A DNA stretch of 43,879 nucleotides from Lachnospiraceae bacterium. Its GTDB lineage: Bacteria; Bacillota; Clostridia; Lachnospirales; Lachnospiraceae. This document shows positions 16,173 to 26,270 of the stretch, in pieces. The notes beneath the pieces are model-generated. The model saw nothing but the letters and a program-made list of their open reading frames with translations, did not search any database and had not been told where the DNA came from. A program made the position numbers and the translations under genes. Numbering within the stretch: position 1 is the stretch's first letter; every line of letters starts with the position of its first letter. Location: assembly GCA_024691425.1 (NCBI GenBank), contig JAILNQ010000086.1, positions 1-43,879 of the forward strand. Reading direction: 5' to 3'.

Positions 16173-19100
16173 ATGAGAAACATACGACTGATGCTTATAA
16201 GAATAATAACAGCTGTATCGATCCTGTCACTTTCGGCTCTTGCTGATGTATATGCAGATGAAGCCGAAAACAGGTCTGGCGGCGGATATGCTGCAAGCGC
16301 GCAGATCGATGGCGTAGGATATACGAGCGAGATATATGATGCAACGAACGGGCTGCCCACATCGGACGCAAATTTCATTCTCGGTGCCAGTGACGGACAT
16401 GTATGGATCGGCGGATACAGCGGGATAATAAGATATGACGGCTCTGTATTCGAAAGACTCGATACGTCCGAAGGACTCACGAGCGGCAGGGTTCTGTTCG
16501 AAGACTCAAAAGGCAGGATATGGGTCGGCACGAATGATAACGGCGCGGCCGTGATCGATGGTGAGAAGATAACCTATTTCACATATAAAGACGGTCTTCC
16601 TGCTTCATCCATACGTTCATTCGCAGAAGATTCATTGGGAAATGTCATAATCGGGACAACATCAGGGATTGTTTATGCAGACAAAGATCTGGCTATTCAG
16701 CAGATAAAAGATGAGAGAGTCGATGAAGAAACTGTTCTTAAGCTCGATTCGGACAAGGACGGAAGGATTTTCGGTCAGACGTATGACGGCGGTCTTTTTG
16801 CGATAGATGATCTTACTGTCACTGATTTTTACGAAAACGGAATTCTCGGGAATGAAAGTATTTCAACGTTCATGGCCGATCCTGACAGCGATTCAAAAAT
16901 CTATATCGGAACAGAGAGCGGAAACATTTATTACGGCCGGTTCGGATACAGAATGGACAGCATGAAGAAGCTTGACGTTGAACCGCTTGACAGAATTCAG
17001 TGGATAAGCAAGGACTGCGGAAGAATCTGGGCGGCGTCGAGTTCGCAGGCAGGATATTTCGGACTTAATGACCGGTTCTACCTTCTTTCGGGTATTACTA
17101 TGAACTCTGCTATATCGATGATGACTTCGGACTATCAGGGCAACCTCTGGTTCGCTTCTTCGACGCAGGGGGTTATGAAGGTCGTAACCAACAACTTTGT
17201 CTACATCAATGAGAAAGCGAAAATCCCTGCGGAAGTTACGAATGCGACTTGTATGTATAACGGTAAGCTCTATATCGGAACCGATAACGGTCTTTTTATT
17301 CTTGACAATAATTTCAATAGCATCGAGAACGAGCTGACAGAGTATATAGGAACGAGCAGGGTCAGATGCATCATGGGTGACAGAGCGGATAATCTGTGGA
17401 TTTCAACGTATACTAATGATCTCGGCCTTGTATGCCAGTCAAAAGACGGAAGCATAAAGTCCTATACGAAAGAAAACGGCATGCCCGGAAATGAGATCAG
17501 ATGTACAACCGAGACATCTGACGGTCTTATACTGGTAGGCTCGAATGACGGACTTGTCGTCATTAAGAACGGCAGCATCACACATGCGCTTGATGATAAG
17601 TACGGTATATTAAACCCGGTGCTTCTGACGGTTGCCGAAGGAGCTGACGGAAAAATATATGCAGGCAGCGACGGTGACGGGATTTATGTGATCGACGGAA
17701 CCGATGTTAAAAGGATCGGGAGAGACGACGGACTTACAAGTGATGTCATCCTGAGGATCGTAAAAGATGAAAAAAGGCACGTGCACTGGATCGTCACTTC
17801 GAATTCCATAGAGTATTTAAAGGATGGGAAACTGACGAATGTTTCGTCATTCCCGTACAACAATAATTATGACATATATTTCGACAGCAGCGATAATCTA
17901 TGGATTCTTTCGTCATACGGGATCTACAGAGTTAAAGCTTCGGAGATGCTGGATAATGATGTCAGGGATTACAGACTCTATACGATAGCCAACGGGCTTC
18001 CTTGCTCAGCCACATCGAATTCCTACAGCGCACTCGACAGTAACGGGAATCTGTACATATCAGGAAGAGAAGGCACAAGCCGTGTAAATATCGAAGATTA
18101 TTACAATGATGCGTCATCTATCAAGATCGATGTTGCATCGATATACTGTGATGATGAGAGAATTATTCCGGACGAGGAAGGTATCTTTACCATTCCGCCT
18201 TCTGACGGCCGTATCAAGATAAATACTTCTGTGATGGATTACACCATGTCCAATCCGATGATAAGGGTATTCCTCGAAGGAAGCGGGGATGATGGCATCA
18301 CCGTTCTTCGGAACGAGCTTTCCACTCTTGAATATACGGGACTGTCATACGGCACTTACACGCTGCATGTGCAGGTGCTCGACAATAATGAAGAAGACGC
18401 TGTTCTCGATAGGACTTTCGAGATAGTAAAGCAGCCTCGAATGACAGAACTTCTGACGGTACGTCTGCTCCTTCTTGCGCTCATGATTCTTGCAGCAGGT
18501 GTAATAGTATGGCGCGTGATGAAGTCGACAGTCATCCGCAGGCAGTATGATGAGATACGCCAGGCAAAGGATGAAGCGGAGCGTGCGAATACCGCCAAGT
18601 CGAGGTTCCTTGCGAACATGTCGCATGAGATCCGTACCCCTATCAATACGATCATGGGCATGGATGAAATGATACTGCGTGAGGATGCGAAGGATGTACC
18701 GAAGAGCTATTTCATGTCGGTCGTGAACTATGCTCTCGATATCAGGAAAGCATCGGAATCATTATTGAACCTCATAAATGACCTTCTTGACATTTCTAAG
18801 ATCGAATCGGGCAAGATGCATCTTGTCGAACAGGAATATGATGTTTCTGATATGCTGCGCTCGATCATATCAATGATACGGGTAAGGAGCACGGAAAAAG
18901 AGCTCACGTTCGAGACTGACATAGATCATGCCATCCCGGTCAGGCTTTACGGAGACTGCTCAAAAATCAAGCAGATCGTGCTGAATCTTCTTACCAATGC
19001 GGTTAAGTATACGGACAACGGCGGTTTCGTTCTTTCGGTATCATGCGAAAAAGAGGGAAAGTGCTGCCATATGAGATATTCGGTAAAGGATACCGGTATC

Positions 19101-20384
19101 GGTGTAAAGGAAGAGGATCTTGATAAACTGTTCACCGCTTATGAAAGACTTGATGAAGAGAAGAACAGCGCTATACAGGGAACGGGGCTAGGGCTTGATA
19201 TATCAAGAAGATTCGCTGAGCTTATGGGCGGTGAGCTGAAATGCGAGAGCGTATACGGGGAAGGCTCCGAATTTATTCTTTCTGCAGATCAGGAAATCGT
19301 TGATGAAACAGAGATCGGCGTATTTCTTGAACATGATGACGGACTTGCAAAAGGCCCTTATATACCTCAGTTCGTAGCTCCCGATGCGGATGTCCTTGTT
19401 GTGGATGACAACCCGATGAATCTGAATGTTATAAAGGGACTTCTTAAAGCTACGAAGATATTCGTAACAACTGCAACGAGCGGCGAGGAATGCCTCGACA
19501 AGATCCGGGGAACGCAGTTTAACGTCGTGCTTCTTGACCACATGATGCCCGGTATGGACGGCATTGAGACCTGTGAAAAGATAAGAGAGAGATATCCGGA
19601 TCTTCCGGTGTATGCCCTTACGGCAAATGCCATGGCAGGAGAAGAATTCTATATTTCAAAAGGCTTCAACGGATACCTTTCAAAGCCGATCGACAGCGTT
19701 ACTCTTGAGAAGACTATCATGAAGCATCTTCCTGAAGAAATGATGATGAAACCGATGAAGGAAGATGAGGTCGAGGATATCAGCGAAATCCCCGAGGACA
19801 TGCAGTGGATAAAGGAAACCGAAGGTATAAATGTTGATGAAGCCATCAAGAACTCAGGCGGTATTTCCAATTTCATCTATTCACTTGAGATGTTCCTTGA
19901 TACGATAGAAGATAATTCAAAAGTCATCAAGGACGCATACGATAGCGAAAATATAAGGCTCTATACGATAAAAGTACATGCACTTAAGACGTCCGCGAGG
20001 ATAGTCGGCGCCATGGCTCTTTCGCAGCTTGCCGAAAAGCTCGAAGAGGCTGGAAATCACGAAGACATGGAATTCATATACGCTAATACCGATAAGCTGC
20101 TTTCGGAATATCATGAATTTACGGAAAAACTCGAAAGACTCAAGGCCAAGGAAGAAGCGGATGATGAGGCGGGCAAAGAGCCTATAAGCGAAGAAGAGCT
20201 GGAGGATGCATATGCGGCGCTTCTTGAAACAGTGCCGCAGATGGATTATGATGCTGTAGAGATGATAATTCAGCAGGTGCAGTCATATGCGCTTCCTACG
20301 GAAGATTACGAAAAGATGAAGAAGCTCATGGCGCTTCTGAAGAAATATGAATGGGAAAAAATGGAAGAGCTGATCAGAGGATGA
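16173..20384 (+). CDS. Hybrid sensor histidine kinase with periplasmic-type beta-propeller, receiver and Hpt domains
   Basis: A 1403-residue membrane sensor. A signal peptide (residues 1-29, ending DVYA) leads to an extracellular region with many two-component regulator propeller repeats, e.g. [33 protein letters not shown] and [17 protein letters not shown], probably two propellers, then a Y_Y_Y-like domain (about 655-750). After a membrane helix (760-783) come HisKA (H818 in SHEIRTP), HATPase ([24 protein letters not shown]), a receiver (phosphoacceptor D1122 in [12 protein letters not shown] in LSKPI) and an Hpt domain (H1269 in VHALKTSAR). A helical C-terminal tail (about 1335-1403) is unassigned. 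The layout resembles Bacteroidetes hybrid systems but has no AraC output. The tandem-receiver gene follows 19 bases later and is the likely partner. Confidence 0.92.
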   Translation: MRNIRLMLIRIITAVSILSLSALADVYADEAENRSGGGYAASAQIDGVGYTSEIYDATNGLPTSDANFILGASDGHVWIGGYSGIIRYDGSVFERLDTSEGLTSGRVLFEDSKGRIWVGTNDNGAAVIDGEKITYFTYKDGLPASSIRSFAEDSLGNVIIGTTSGIVYADKDLAIQQIKDERVDEETVLKLDSDKDGRIFGQTYDGGLFAIDDLTVTDFYENGILGNESISTFMADPDSDSKIYIGTESGNIYYGRFGYRMDSMKKLDVEPLDRIQWISKDCGRIWAASSSQAGYFGLNDRFYLLSGITMNSAISMMTSDYQGNLWFASSTQGVMKVVTNNFVYINEKAKIPAEVTNATCMYNGKLYIGTDNGLFILDNNFNSIENELTEYIGTSRVRCIMGDRADNLWISTYTNDLGLVCQSKDGSIKSYTKENGMPGNEIRCTTETSDGLILVGSNDGLVVIKNGSITHALDDKYGILNPVLLTVAEGADGKIYAGSDGDGIYVIDGTDVKRIGRDDGLTSDVILRIVKDEKRHVHWIVTSNSIEYLKDGKLTNVSSFPYNNNYDIYFDSSDNLWILSSYGIYRVKASEMLDNDVRDYRLYTIANGLPCSATSNSYSALDSNGNLYISGREGTSRVNIEDYYNDASSIKIDVASIYCDDERIIPDEEGIFTIPPSDGRIKINTSVMDYTMSNPMIRVFLEGSGDDGITVLRNELSTLEYTGLSYGTYTLHVQVLDNNEEDAVLDRTFEIVKQPRMTELLTVRLLLLALMILAAGVIVWRVMKSTVIRRQYDEIRQAKDEAERANTAKSRFLANMSHEIRTPINTIMGMDEMILREDAKDVPKSYFMSVVNYALDIRKASESLLNLINDLLDISKIESGKMHLVEQEYDVSDMLRSIISMIRVRSTEKELTFETDIDHAIPVRLYGDCSKIKQIVLNLLTNAVKYTDNGGFVLSVSCEKEGKCCHMRYSVKDTGIGVKEEDLDKLFTAYERLDEEKNSAIQGTGLGLDISRRFAELMGGELKCESVYGEGSEFILSADQEIVDETEIGVFLEHDDGLAKGPYIPQFVAPDADVLVVDDNPMNLNVIKGLLKATKIFVTTATSGEECLDKIRGTQFNVVLLDHMMPGMDGIETCEKIRERYPDLPVYALTANAMAGEEFYISKGFNGYLSKPIDSVTLEKTIMKHLPEEMMMKPMKEDEVEDISEIPEDMQWIKETEGINVDEAIKNSGGISNFIYSLEMFLDTIEDNSKVIKDAYDSENIRLYTIKVHALKTSARIVGAMALSQLAEKLEEAGNHEDMEFIYANTDKLLSEYHEFTEKLERLKAKEEADDEAGKEPISEEELEDAYAALLETVPQMDYDAVEMIIQQVQSYALPTEDYEKMKKLMALLKKYEWEKMEELIRG

Positions 20385-20403
20385 TAAGGGGAAGGAGATC
20401 TAT

Positions 20404-21162
20404 ATGACAGACAATCGCATGATCGTCATTGCCGAAAAAGAATCGTTCATTGTCCGTGTGCTCATAAAGAAAACAACTGATGCGCGCATAGGCTGTGAAT
20501 TCGTGCCTCTCGGGATAGATACAATTAATACCAAACTGGACAGCGCCAGTCTTATAACTCTTTTTCTTGAAGATAATTCCTCTGTATCTGAGAACATCAT
20601 CCATTTCCTTTCGGACAGCATGGTCGAGAAGGGACTTCAGATGATCGTCATCGGGCAGCCCGAGGCAGTAGCCGATGTAATATGCTCAGTTCCGCCGGAT
20701 ATTATCTACAAGACTTTTCCGAGGCCCGTGGACAATGATAAGTTTGCCGAAGCTGTCGCGGAATACTTCCATAAGATCGAAGCGGGAGATTTCAAGAAGA
20801 GCATACTTGTTGTTGATGACAATCCTGAGTATCTTTCTCTCGTGCGTGAGTGGCTCAAGGGAACTTATAATGTATCAATGGCAACTTCCGGACTTCAGGC
20901 TATAAAATGGCTAGGGAAGAATAAAGTCGATCTGATACTGCTTGATTATGAAATGCCGGTAACATCCGGTCCGCAGGTGCTCGAGATGCTCCGGAGCGAC
21001 AGCGAGACGTGCTCGATTCCTGTAATGTTCCTCACGGGAAGAGGAGACAAGGACAGCGTCGTATCTGTCCTTGAACTCAAACCCGAGGGATATTTTCTCA
21101 AAACTATACAGAAGGATGAGCTTCTAGAAAAGCTCCATGAATTTTTTATGATCCACAGATAG
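20404..21162 (+). CDS. Response regulator with N-terminal pseudo-receiver and C-terminal receiver, no output domain
   Basis: A 252-residue cytosolic protein. The C-terminal half (from about 133) is a complete receiver: acidic pair D138-D139 in LVVDDNPEY, phosphoacceptor D181 in LILLDYEMPV, FLTGRG and KPEGYFLK. The N-terminal half (1-125) has the alternating strands and helices expected of a receiver fold (MIVIAEKES, MIVIGQPEAV, YKTFPRPV) but no clear phosphoacceptor aspartate. There is no DNA-binding or enzymatic domain, so output is probably by protein interaction. AAGGAG precedes the ATG. It is the last gene of the signalling cluster, and a paralogue with the same two-part plan lies at 34474-35250. 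The stop is 3 bases from the opposing potD stop. Confidence 0.85.
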   Translation: MTDNRMIVIAEKESFIVRVLIKKTTDARIGCEFVPLGIDTINTKLDSASLITLFLEDNSSVSENIIHFLSDSMVEKGLQMIVIGQPEAVADVICSVPPDIIYKTFPRPVDNDKFAEAVAEYFHKIEAGDFKKSILVVDDNPEYLSLVREWLKGTYNVSMATSGLQAIKWLGKNKVDLILLDYEMPVTSGPQVLEMLRSDSETCSIPVMFLTGRGDKDSVVSVLELKPEGYFLKTIQKDELLEKLHEFFMIHR

Positions 21163-21165
21163 AGA

Positions 21166-22212
21166 TCACTGCGATTTGATCTCTTTCCAGAGCTCGTTAT
21201 AGAGGGCGTTCGTTTTTTCGTCAAAAGCCTCATAGACTTCGCAGTTCTTTATCGAATCATCAGTCGGTACTACGGCCGGATTGCTTCTCAGCTCTTCGTC
21301 CATGGCATCAACTGCCGCTTTGTTCGGAGTGGAATAATAAATATATTCAAAATTGGCAGATGCCACATCCTCGCGGCACAGGAAATCAAGGAATTTTCTG
21401 GCTGCGTCTGTATTTTTGCAGTTCTTTGTCACAATCCACGAATCTATCCAGAGGTTGCTTCCTTCCTTCGGAACAACGTATGCAAGATCAGGGTTGTACT
21501 CATTTCCGAGATAAGCTTCACCGGAATAAACAACGGCCATTACCGCATTCTCTGCAACAACCTCATCCCTTGCCTCGTCAACGAGATAGCTAGAAACATC
21601 GCTTTTCTGCTTTTTGAGAAGAGCGGCCGCGTCCTTTATTTCTTCCTCGTTTTTCGTGTTAAGCGAATAACCGAGGTACTTGAGCGCCACCATGAAGGAA
21701 TCGCGCATGCTGTCCTGCATTATGATCTGGCCGCTGTAATCGCCTGAAAAAAGGACGTCCCAGCTGTCCACGGGTTCCTTAACCATCTTTGTGTTATACA
21801 GTATTCCGACAGTTCCCCAGAAATACGGAAGGGAATACTTGTTTCCGGGATCGAAGCTTTCGGAAAGCTTTTCGAATTTCGGATCGATGTTCTTATAGTT
21901 TTCAAGTGAGGAAAAATCAATCTCCTGAGCCTGCCCTTCATCGATCAGCCGTTTGACCATGTAATCGGATGTGCAAAGAAGATCATACGATATCGCCCCT
22001 GAGCTGTACTTAGTATAGAGCTCCTCGGGTGTTGTTGCTTCCTCGTATTTAATCTCGATCCCTGTCTCTTCAGTGAATTTTGCGATCATTTCAGGATCGA
22101 GGTACTCACTGTAGTTAAAGACTGTGAGGCTTCCACCGGAAGAGGATCCCTTGCATCCGCTGAGTGTACAGATCATGGCGATGAGAAGAATAATGGTGAT
22201 TGTTTTTTTCAT
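21166..22212 (-). CDS. potD: Spermidine/putrescine ABC transporter, substrate-binding lipoprotein
   Basis: Extracytoplasmic binding protein of a polyamine importer, 348 residues. A lipoprotein signal peptide ends in TLSGC, giving lipidation at C20. The mature part starts LTVFNYSEYLDPEMIAKFTEETGI, the family opening in which a Trp is more usual than Phe in N-x-x-E/D-Y, and continues with YDLLCTSDYMVKRL, LPYFWGTVGILYN and AVVYSGEAYLG. It is the last gene of potABCD, 31 bases after potC and with its own AAGGAG site. Substrate preference between putrescine and spermidine cannot be read here. Confidence 0.92.
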   Translation of the reverse strand: MKKTITIILLIAMICTLSGCKGSSSGGSLTVFNYSEYLDPEMIAKFTEETGIEIKYEEATTPEELYTKYSSGAISYDLLCTSDYMVKRLIDEGQAQEIDFSSLENYKNIDPKFEKLSESFDPGNKYSLPYFWGTVGILYNTKMVKEPVDSWDVLFSGDYSGQIIMQDSMRDSFMVALKYLGYSLNTKNEEEIKDAAALLKKQKSDVSSYLVDEARDEVVAENAVMAVVYSGEAYLGNEYNPDLAYVVPKEGSNLWIDSWIVTKNCKNTDAARKFLDFLCREDVASANFEYIYYSTPNKAAVDAMDEELRSNPAVVPTDDSIKNCEVYEAFDEKTNALYNELWKEIKSQ

Positions 22213-22243
22213 AATGAATTCTCCTTTGATTGAACATCAATAT

Positions 22244-23029
22244 TCAGCGTCTTTCGCTGTTTTTGTATTCTGATCCTGTAAGAAGGTTCACAACTATCAG
22301 TATTATCAGAACAAGCAGGAACAGAACTGACGAAAGTGCATACATTTCAGGCTTGATACCTTTTCGGATCTCACCGTATATCAGGGTGGAGAGGGTATTT
22401 ACCCCCGCACCCTTAGTAAAATACGTGATAACGAAATCATCCATAGACATGGTAACTGCCATGAAGAATCCTGCCAGGATTCCGGGAATCAGGTCAGGGA
22501 TCATTATCCTTGTAAAAGCATATGCGCTGTTCGCGCCTAAATCCCTTGCGGCTTCGAACTGTCGGATATCCATCGTTTCGAGCTTCGGAAGGATGCACAG
22601 TATGACATAAGGTATGTTGAAAGTTATATGCGCCATGAGCACGCTCGAAAATCCAAGAGGAAGGAATCTTACGAACCAGAGCATAAGCGCGATTCCTGTA
22701 ACGATATCCGCGTTTAGCAGCGGAATGTTCGTGAAGAAAAGCATGATCTTATAATCGCGCCTCTTCATGGAGTAGATCGCAAGCGCCGCGAGCAGTCCGA
22801 TGACACTGGCAATGGCTGCCGAGAGGAAAGCAAGAGCCATTGTCGTCCCAAACGCCTTCATTATCGCGTTGCTGTGGAAAAGCGCGGTGTACCATTTCAG
22901 TGTGAAACCTGTCCATAACACCCTTGATCTTGATGCATTGAAGCTGAGCGCTATCAGAACCATTATAGGTGCATAAAGGAACAGCATTACGATACCGACA
23001 TAAGTTTTTCCGAGTATCTTTCCGATCAT
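22244..23029 (-). CDS. potC: Spermidine/putrescine ABC transporter permease PotC
   Basis: Inner-membrane permease of 261 residues with about six hydrophobic segments. The binding-protein-dependent permease signature (EAA loop) that docks on the ATPase is EAARDLGANSAYAFTRIMIPDLIPGI at about 173-198. Family landmarks are LYAPIMVLIALSFNASR near the start and MSMDDFVITYFT late in the protein, typical of PotC. The start codon overlaps the potB stop by four bases (ATGA), so the two permeases are translationally coupled. Confidence 0.94.
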   Translation of the reverse strand: MIGKILGKTYVGIVMLFLYAPIMVLIALSFNASRSRVLWTGFTLKWYTALFHSNAIMKAFGTTMALAFLSAAIASVIGLLAALAIYSMKRRDYKIMLFFTNIPLLNADIVTGIALMLWFVRFLPLGFSSVLMAHITFNIPYVILCILPKLETMDIRQFEAARDLGANSAYAFTRIMIPDLIPGILAGFFMAVTMSMDDFVITYFTKGAGVNTLSTLIYGEIRKGIKPEMYALSSVLFLLVLIILIVVNLLTGSEYKNSERR

Positions 23030-23850
23030 ATGACGAATCCTTTATCTGTTTCGGAAACGGTTCTCCCGGATATGAGAGTAGTCAGAAGTACAAATATCAT
23101 GAGCGTTACTGAAAGTCCTGATCCTAGATTCCAGTTCATGGTCACGGAGAATTCCTGCTCTATGACATTACCGAGCAGCATGATCTTGCCTCCGCCTAAA
23201 ATGTTCGCGATGACAAACTCGGTCATCGACGGCACGAATACCATTGTTATCCCGCTTCCGATGCCGGAAAGCGAAAGAGGTATGAGGATTTTCGTAAGTA
23301 CAGTGAACCTGTTAGCGCCGAGGTCCTTTGAGGCCTCGATTATATCATCCGGTATCGCGAGAACGCAGTTGAGCACCGGAAGAAGCATGTAAGGAAGATA
23401 GTCGTATACCATGCCGATTATGATCGCGGCTTCTGTATTGATAATAGATATCTTGCCGAGCCCCAGCAGGGAAAGAAAATGGTTGATCAGTCCGTTTTTT
23501 GAGATCAGCATCTGTATAGCCAGAATACGGAGTATGAAGTTCATCCACATGGGAAGTATCATTACGAAGAGAATAATTTTTTTATTCCGGATCTTTGAGG
23601 ACCTGAGTATGAGTGCTACGGGATAGGAAATGAGTATGCAAAGAATAGAACTGATGAAAGCCAGCTCTATTGAAAGAAACAGCGCCTTTCTGTGCACAGG
23701 GTCAAAAATCGCAATGAGATTGCCTGCCGTGAAAGCCCCCTGTGGAGAAGTTACGGCTTTTGCGAACACGAACAGAAGAGGAATCACAGTGAATCCGATG
23801 ATCCAGATGACATATGGAATTGAAAGCACCTGTATTTTTTTACGGTTCAT
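23026..23850 (-). CDS. potB: Spermidine/putrescine ABC transporter permease PotB
   Basis: Inner-membrane permease of 274 residues with about six hydrophobic segments; partner of PotC. It carries the docking loop [26 protein letters not shown] (about 189-214) and the PotB-type [17 protein letters not shown] stretch. Its ATG overlaps the potA stop by four bases and its stop overlaps the potC start by four bases, giving stoichiometric translation of the ATPase and both permeases. Confidence 0.94.
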   Translation of the reverse strand: MNRKKIQVLSIPYVIWIIGFTVIPLLFVFAKAVTSPQGAFTAGNLIAIFDPVHRKALFLSIELAFISSILCILISYPVALILRSSKIRNKKIILFVMILPMWMNFILRILAIQMLISKNGLINHFLSLLGLGKISIINTEAAIIIGMVYDYLPYMLLPVLNCVLAIPDDIIEASKDLGANRFTVLTKILIPLSLSGIGSGITMVFVPSMTEFVIANILGGGKIMLLGNVIEQEFSVTMNWNLGSGLSVTLMIFVLLTTLISGRTVSETDKGFVI

Positions 23851-24944
23851 ACGGCATTACCTGCAGAGTAATCCTCTGCGCTCATTATCTCCTCGTCCTC
23901 TGACTGAGGTTTGTGCATTATCTGGAAATTGTCGGGAATTACGCTGATCCCGACATGGCAGCCGATCGGGAAGTTCTGTGTCGTCTGTACCATGAAGTTG
24001 ATCCCGATGGCGCTCTCGACCTGAATCTCGTAATGAACTCCCTTGAATATTATCGATGTGACAGTTCCGGTTGTCATTCCGCCTTCGGGATCTTTGAGTT
24101 CCACATCTTCAGGCCGGATCACGACATCGACCGGTTCGTTAATCCCGAATCCGGTATCAACGCATTCGAAGCTCACCCCGCCTATCTGAACGAGCCTGTC
24201 CTTAAGCATGATGCCGTCGATGATATTGCTCTCGCCGATGAAATCCGCGACAAAAGCATTGGTCGGTTCGTTATAGATGCTCTCCGGAGTTCCTATCTGC
24301 TGAATGTAGCCCTGGTTCATGACAACAATAGTGTCGGACATTGTAAGGGCTTCTTCCTGATCGTGAGTAACGTATATGAATGTTATCCCGAGCTCGTTCT
24401 TGAGTCTGATGAGCTCGTACTGCATTTCCTGGCGGAGCTTTAAGTCGAGCGCGCCGAGAGGCTCGTCAAGAAGAAGTACTTTGGGCTCATTGACTATCGC
24501 TCGTGCAATGGCGATACGCTGCTGCTGACCGCCGGAGAGAGAGTCGGGCATGCGGTTCTCATACCCCGGAAGATTAACGAGATCAAGAGCATATTTTATC
24601 TTTTCTTCGATGTAGCTGCTGCTTTTCTTTTTAATGCGCAGTCCGAAAGCGATATTGTCTGCAACTGTCATATGCGAGAAAAGAGCATATTTCTGGAAAA
24701 CTGTATTAAGCTGACGCTGGTTCGGAGGAAGCTTTGTTATGTCTTCGCCGTCAAAAAAAACACTTCCCACATCAGGCGTTTCGAATCCGCCGATGATACG
24801 GAGGATCGTTGTCTTGCCGCAGCCTGACGGTCCGAGAAGGGTTACGAATTCATTTTCACGTATATAGAGATTAAGCTCGTCGAGGACGAGTGTGCTGCCG
24901 AATGATTTGGAAATATTCTTAAGTTCAATAAGCTTCTTGCTCAA
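23847..24944 (-). CDS. potA: Spermidine/putrescine ABC transporter ATPase
   Basis: ABC ATPase of 365 residues that powers polyamine import. Nucleotide-binding motifs in order: Walker [10 protein letters not shown] (about 39-47), Q-loop in [10 protein letters not shown], signature [14 protein letters not shown], Walker [14 protein letters not shown]-loop [10 protein letters not shown]-terminal TOBE-type domain (about 240-350, [11 protein letters not shown]) follows. The start is a TTG (24942-24944) with GGAGG 8 bases upstream; a nearby ATG at 24946-24948 is in another frame and too close to that site. It is the first gene of the operon. Confidence 0.95.
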   Translation of the reverse strand: MSKKLIELKNISKSFGSTLVLDELNLYIRENEFVTLLGPSGCGKTTILRIIGGFETPDVGSVFFDGEDITKLPPNQRQLNTVFQKYALFSHMTVADNIAFGLRIKKKSSSYIEEKIKYALDLVNLPGYENRMPDSLSGGQQQRIAIARAIVNEPKVLLLDEPLGALDLKLRQEMQYELIRLKNELGITFIYVTHDQEEALTMSDTIVVMNQGYIQQIGTPESIYNEPTNAFVADFIGESNIIDGIMLKDRLVQIGGVSFECVDTGFGINEPVDVVIRPEDVELKDPEGGMTTGTVTSIIFKGVHYEIQVESAIGINFMVQTTQNFPIGCHVGISVIPDNFQIMHKPQSEDEEIMSAEDYSAGNAV

Positions 24945-24978
24945 TCATGCGACCTCCGGATGACATACAGTAATGGAA

Positions 24979-24984
24979 ATTATA
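24979..24984 (-). promoter_or_regulatory. Probable -10 box of potABCD
   Basis: TATAAT on the minus strand, about 35 bases before the potA TTG, in a context CTGTATAATTTCC. No good -35 match is found at 17 bases (TAATTT). Transcription would begin near 24972. Confidence 0.5.
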
Positions 24985-25023
24985 CAGTATATGTGCATTA
25001 AATTAAAGATGTTTCTTAAAATT

Positions 25024-25080
25024 CCGATAATTGTTGTTTATCATGCCGGCAAACAACATATAGCGGTTGACAACAATCGG
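25024..25080. repeat. Nested inverted repeats over the lactonase promoter
   Basis: GTTGTTT (25033-25039) pairs with AAACAAC (25051-25057) across 11 bases. In addition CCGAT plus ATTGTTG (25024-25035, two bases inserted) is the inverse of CAACAATCGG (25071-25080), which overlaps the -35 box. A CAACAA-like half-site therefore occurs three times in 57 bases of the potA-lactonase divergent region. This may be an operator; no regulator can be named. Confidence 0.4.
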
Positions 25081-25095
25081 TAATAAGCGGAAAAT
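25067..25095 (+). promoter_or_regulatory. Probable promoter of the lactonase-vanY-tgt operon
   Basis: A perfect TTGACA (25067-25072) with GAAAAT (25090-25095) 17 bases downstream, 47 bases before the lactonase ATG. The -10 is a partial match. Nested inverted repeats cover and flank the -35 box. Confidence 0.5.
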
Positions 25096-25142
25096 AACTG
25101 TGTATGTATTTTTATAAGAAATTATCTTGAGAGCGGAAAACC

Positions 25143-26270
25143 ATGGCAGAAAGCAGAACAAAAAGCAATAAAGAAGAAACTGTAAATAAGAGCGCAAAAA
25201 AAAGCACTTCAGAGTCAAAGTCAAAGGATAGATATGTCGCATATGTAAGCACATATACGAGAAATGCCGACAAGGGTATTTATATTTTTGACGTTGACGT
25301 TGAGAAAGGGCGTTTTACTCCGAAGGATGAGGTCAAGATCACCAACTCCTCATATCTGACAATAGCTCACAACGGCCAGTTCATGTACGCCATAACTGAT
25401 TTCGGAGTTGAAAGCTACAGGATCAAACCTGACGGCCTTCTCGAGAATATCGGGTCTGCTTCGATAAACGGAATGCGCGGATGCTATCTGTCGACCGACT
25501 ACGAGGACAGGTATCTCTTCGTTGCAGGATATCATGACGCGAAAGTCACTGTTCTGAAAATCAATGATGACGGCTCGGCAGGAGAGATCACCGACGAGGT
25601 TTTCTCCGCAGGACTCGGAAGCATCATAGAGCGTTCGTTCCTCCCGCATGTCACATGCGTCAAGATGACGAGGGATAATAAGTTCCTGTGCGTATGCGAT
25701 ATCGGAATGGACCAGGTCAAGATTTTCTCGTTTGATCCATCTACGGGTAAACTCAAGTTCAAAGACATGATCCACTGCGATCAGGACAGCGGACCGAGAT
25801 ACATCAAGTTCCACAAGAGCGGAAAGTTCGCTTATATAATTCATGAAATGGCGAACAAAGTCGATGTTTATTCATATTCATGCAACGGATCCGAACCTGA
25901 TTTTGAAAAGATAGACTCTGTTTCAACTCTGAATGAGGACTACCGTACGTCCGGGAGCATTTCATGCGCCATGAAGTTCTCTTTTGACCATAAGCTTCTT
26001 CTGTGCTCGGTTGCAGGCGGAAACAGCGTCACGCTTTATAAGATCGATGAGAAGACAGGTCATCTTGAGAAGAGATTCAACCTTCCGGTTTCGGGAGATT
26101 ATCCGAAGGATGTGGCCTTCTTCCCGGATTCAAATCATATCGTCAGCCTGAATCACGAGTCAAACACCATGAGCTTCCTGACGCTGAACCTGAAAGACAA
26201 CACTATAGTTCTTAACGGACCGTTCGTTAAAGTTCCGAGCGGCAACTGCATCATTACTAAGAGAATATGA
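25143..26270 (+). CDS. Lactonase family beta-propeller protein (6-phosphogluconolactonase-like)
   Basis: A 375-residue cytosolic protein of the YbhE/Pgl seven-bladed beta-propeller family. After a Lys/Ser-rich leader of about 30 residues come typical blades: YVSTYTRNADKGIYIFDVD, YLTIAHNGQFMYAI, CYLSTDYEDRYLFVAGYHD, FLPHVTCVKMTRDNKFLCV (the HxxxxxxD-type conserved region), GPRYIKFHKSGKFAYII and GDYPKDVAFFPDS. Some family members hydrolyse 6-phosphogluconolactone; others have unknown substrates, so the exact reaction is not certain. The GAGCGGA site before the ATG is weak. The stop overlaps the vanY start by four bases (ATGA). Confidence 0.85.
   Translation: MAESRTKSNKEETVNKSAKKSTSESKSKDRYVAYVSTYTRNADKGIYIFDVDVEKGRFTPKDEVKITNSSYLTIAHNGQFMYAITDFGVESYRIKPDGLLENIGSASINGMRGCYLSTDYEDRYLFVAGYHDAKVTVLKINDDGSAGEITDEVFSAGLGSIIERSFLPHVTCVKMTRDNKFLCVCDIGMDQVKIFSFDPSTGKLKFKDMIHCDQDSGPRYIKFHKSGKFAYIIHEMANKVDVYSYSCNGSEPDFEKIDSVSTLNEDYRTSGSISCAMKFSFDHKLLLCSVAGGNSVTLYKIDEKTGHLEKRFNLPVSGDYPKDVAFFPDSNHIVSLNHESNTMSFLTLNLKDNTIVLNGPFVKVPSGNCIITKRI

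Noticed and set aside
14045-21162. Horizontally acquired island carrying the signalling cluster
   Set aside because: No integrase, tRNA, repeats or visible change in base or codon use at either edge; vertical inheritance is equally likely.
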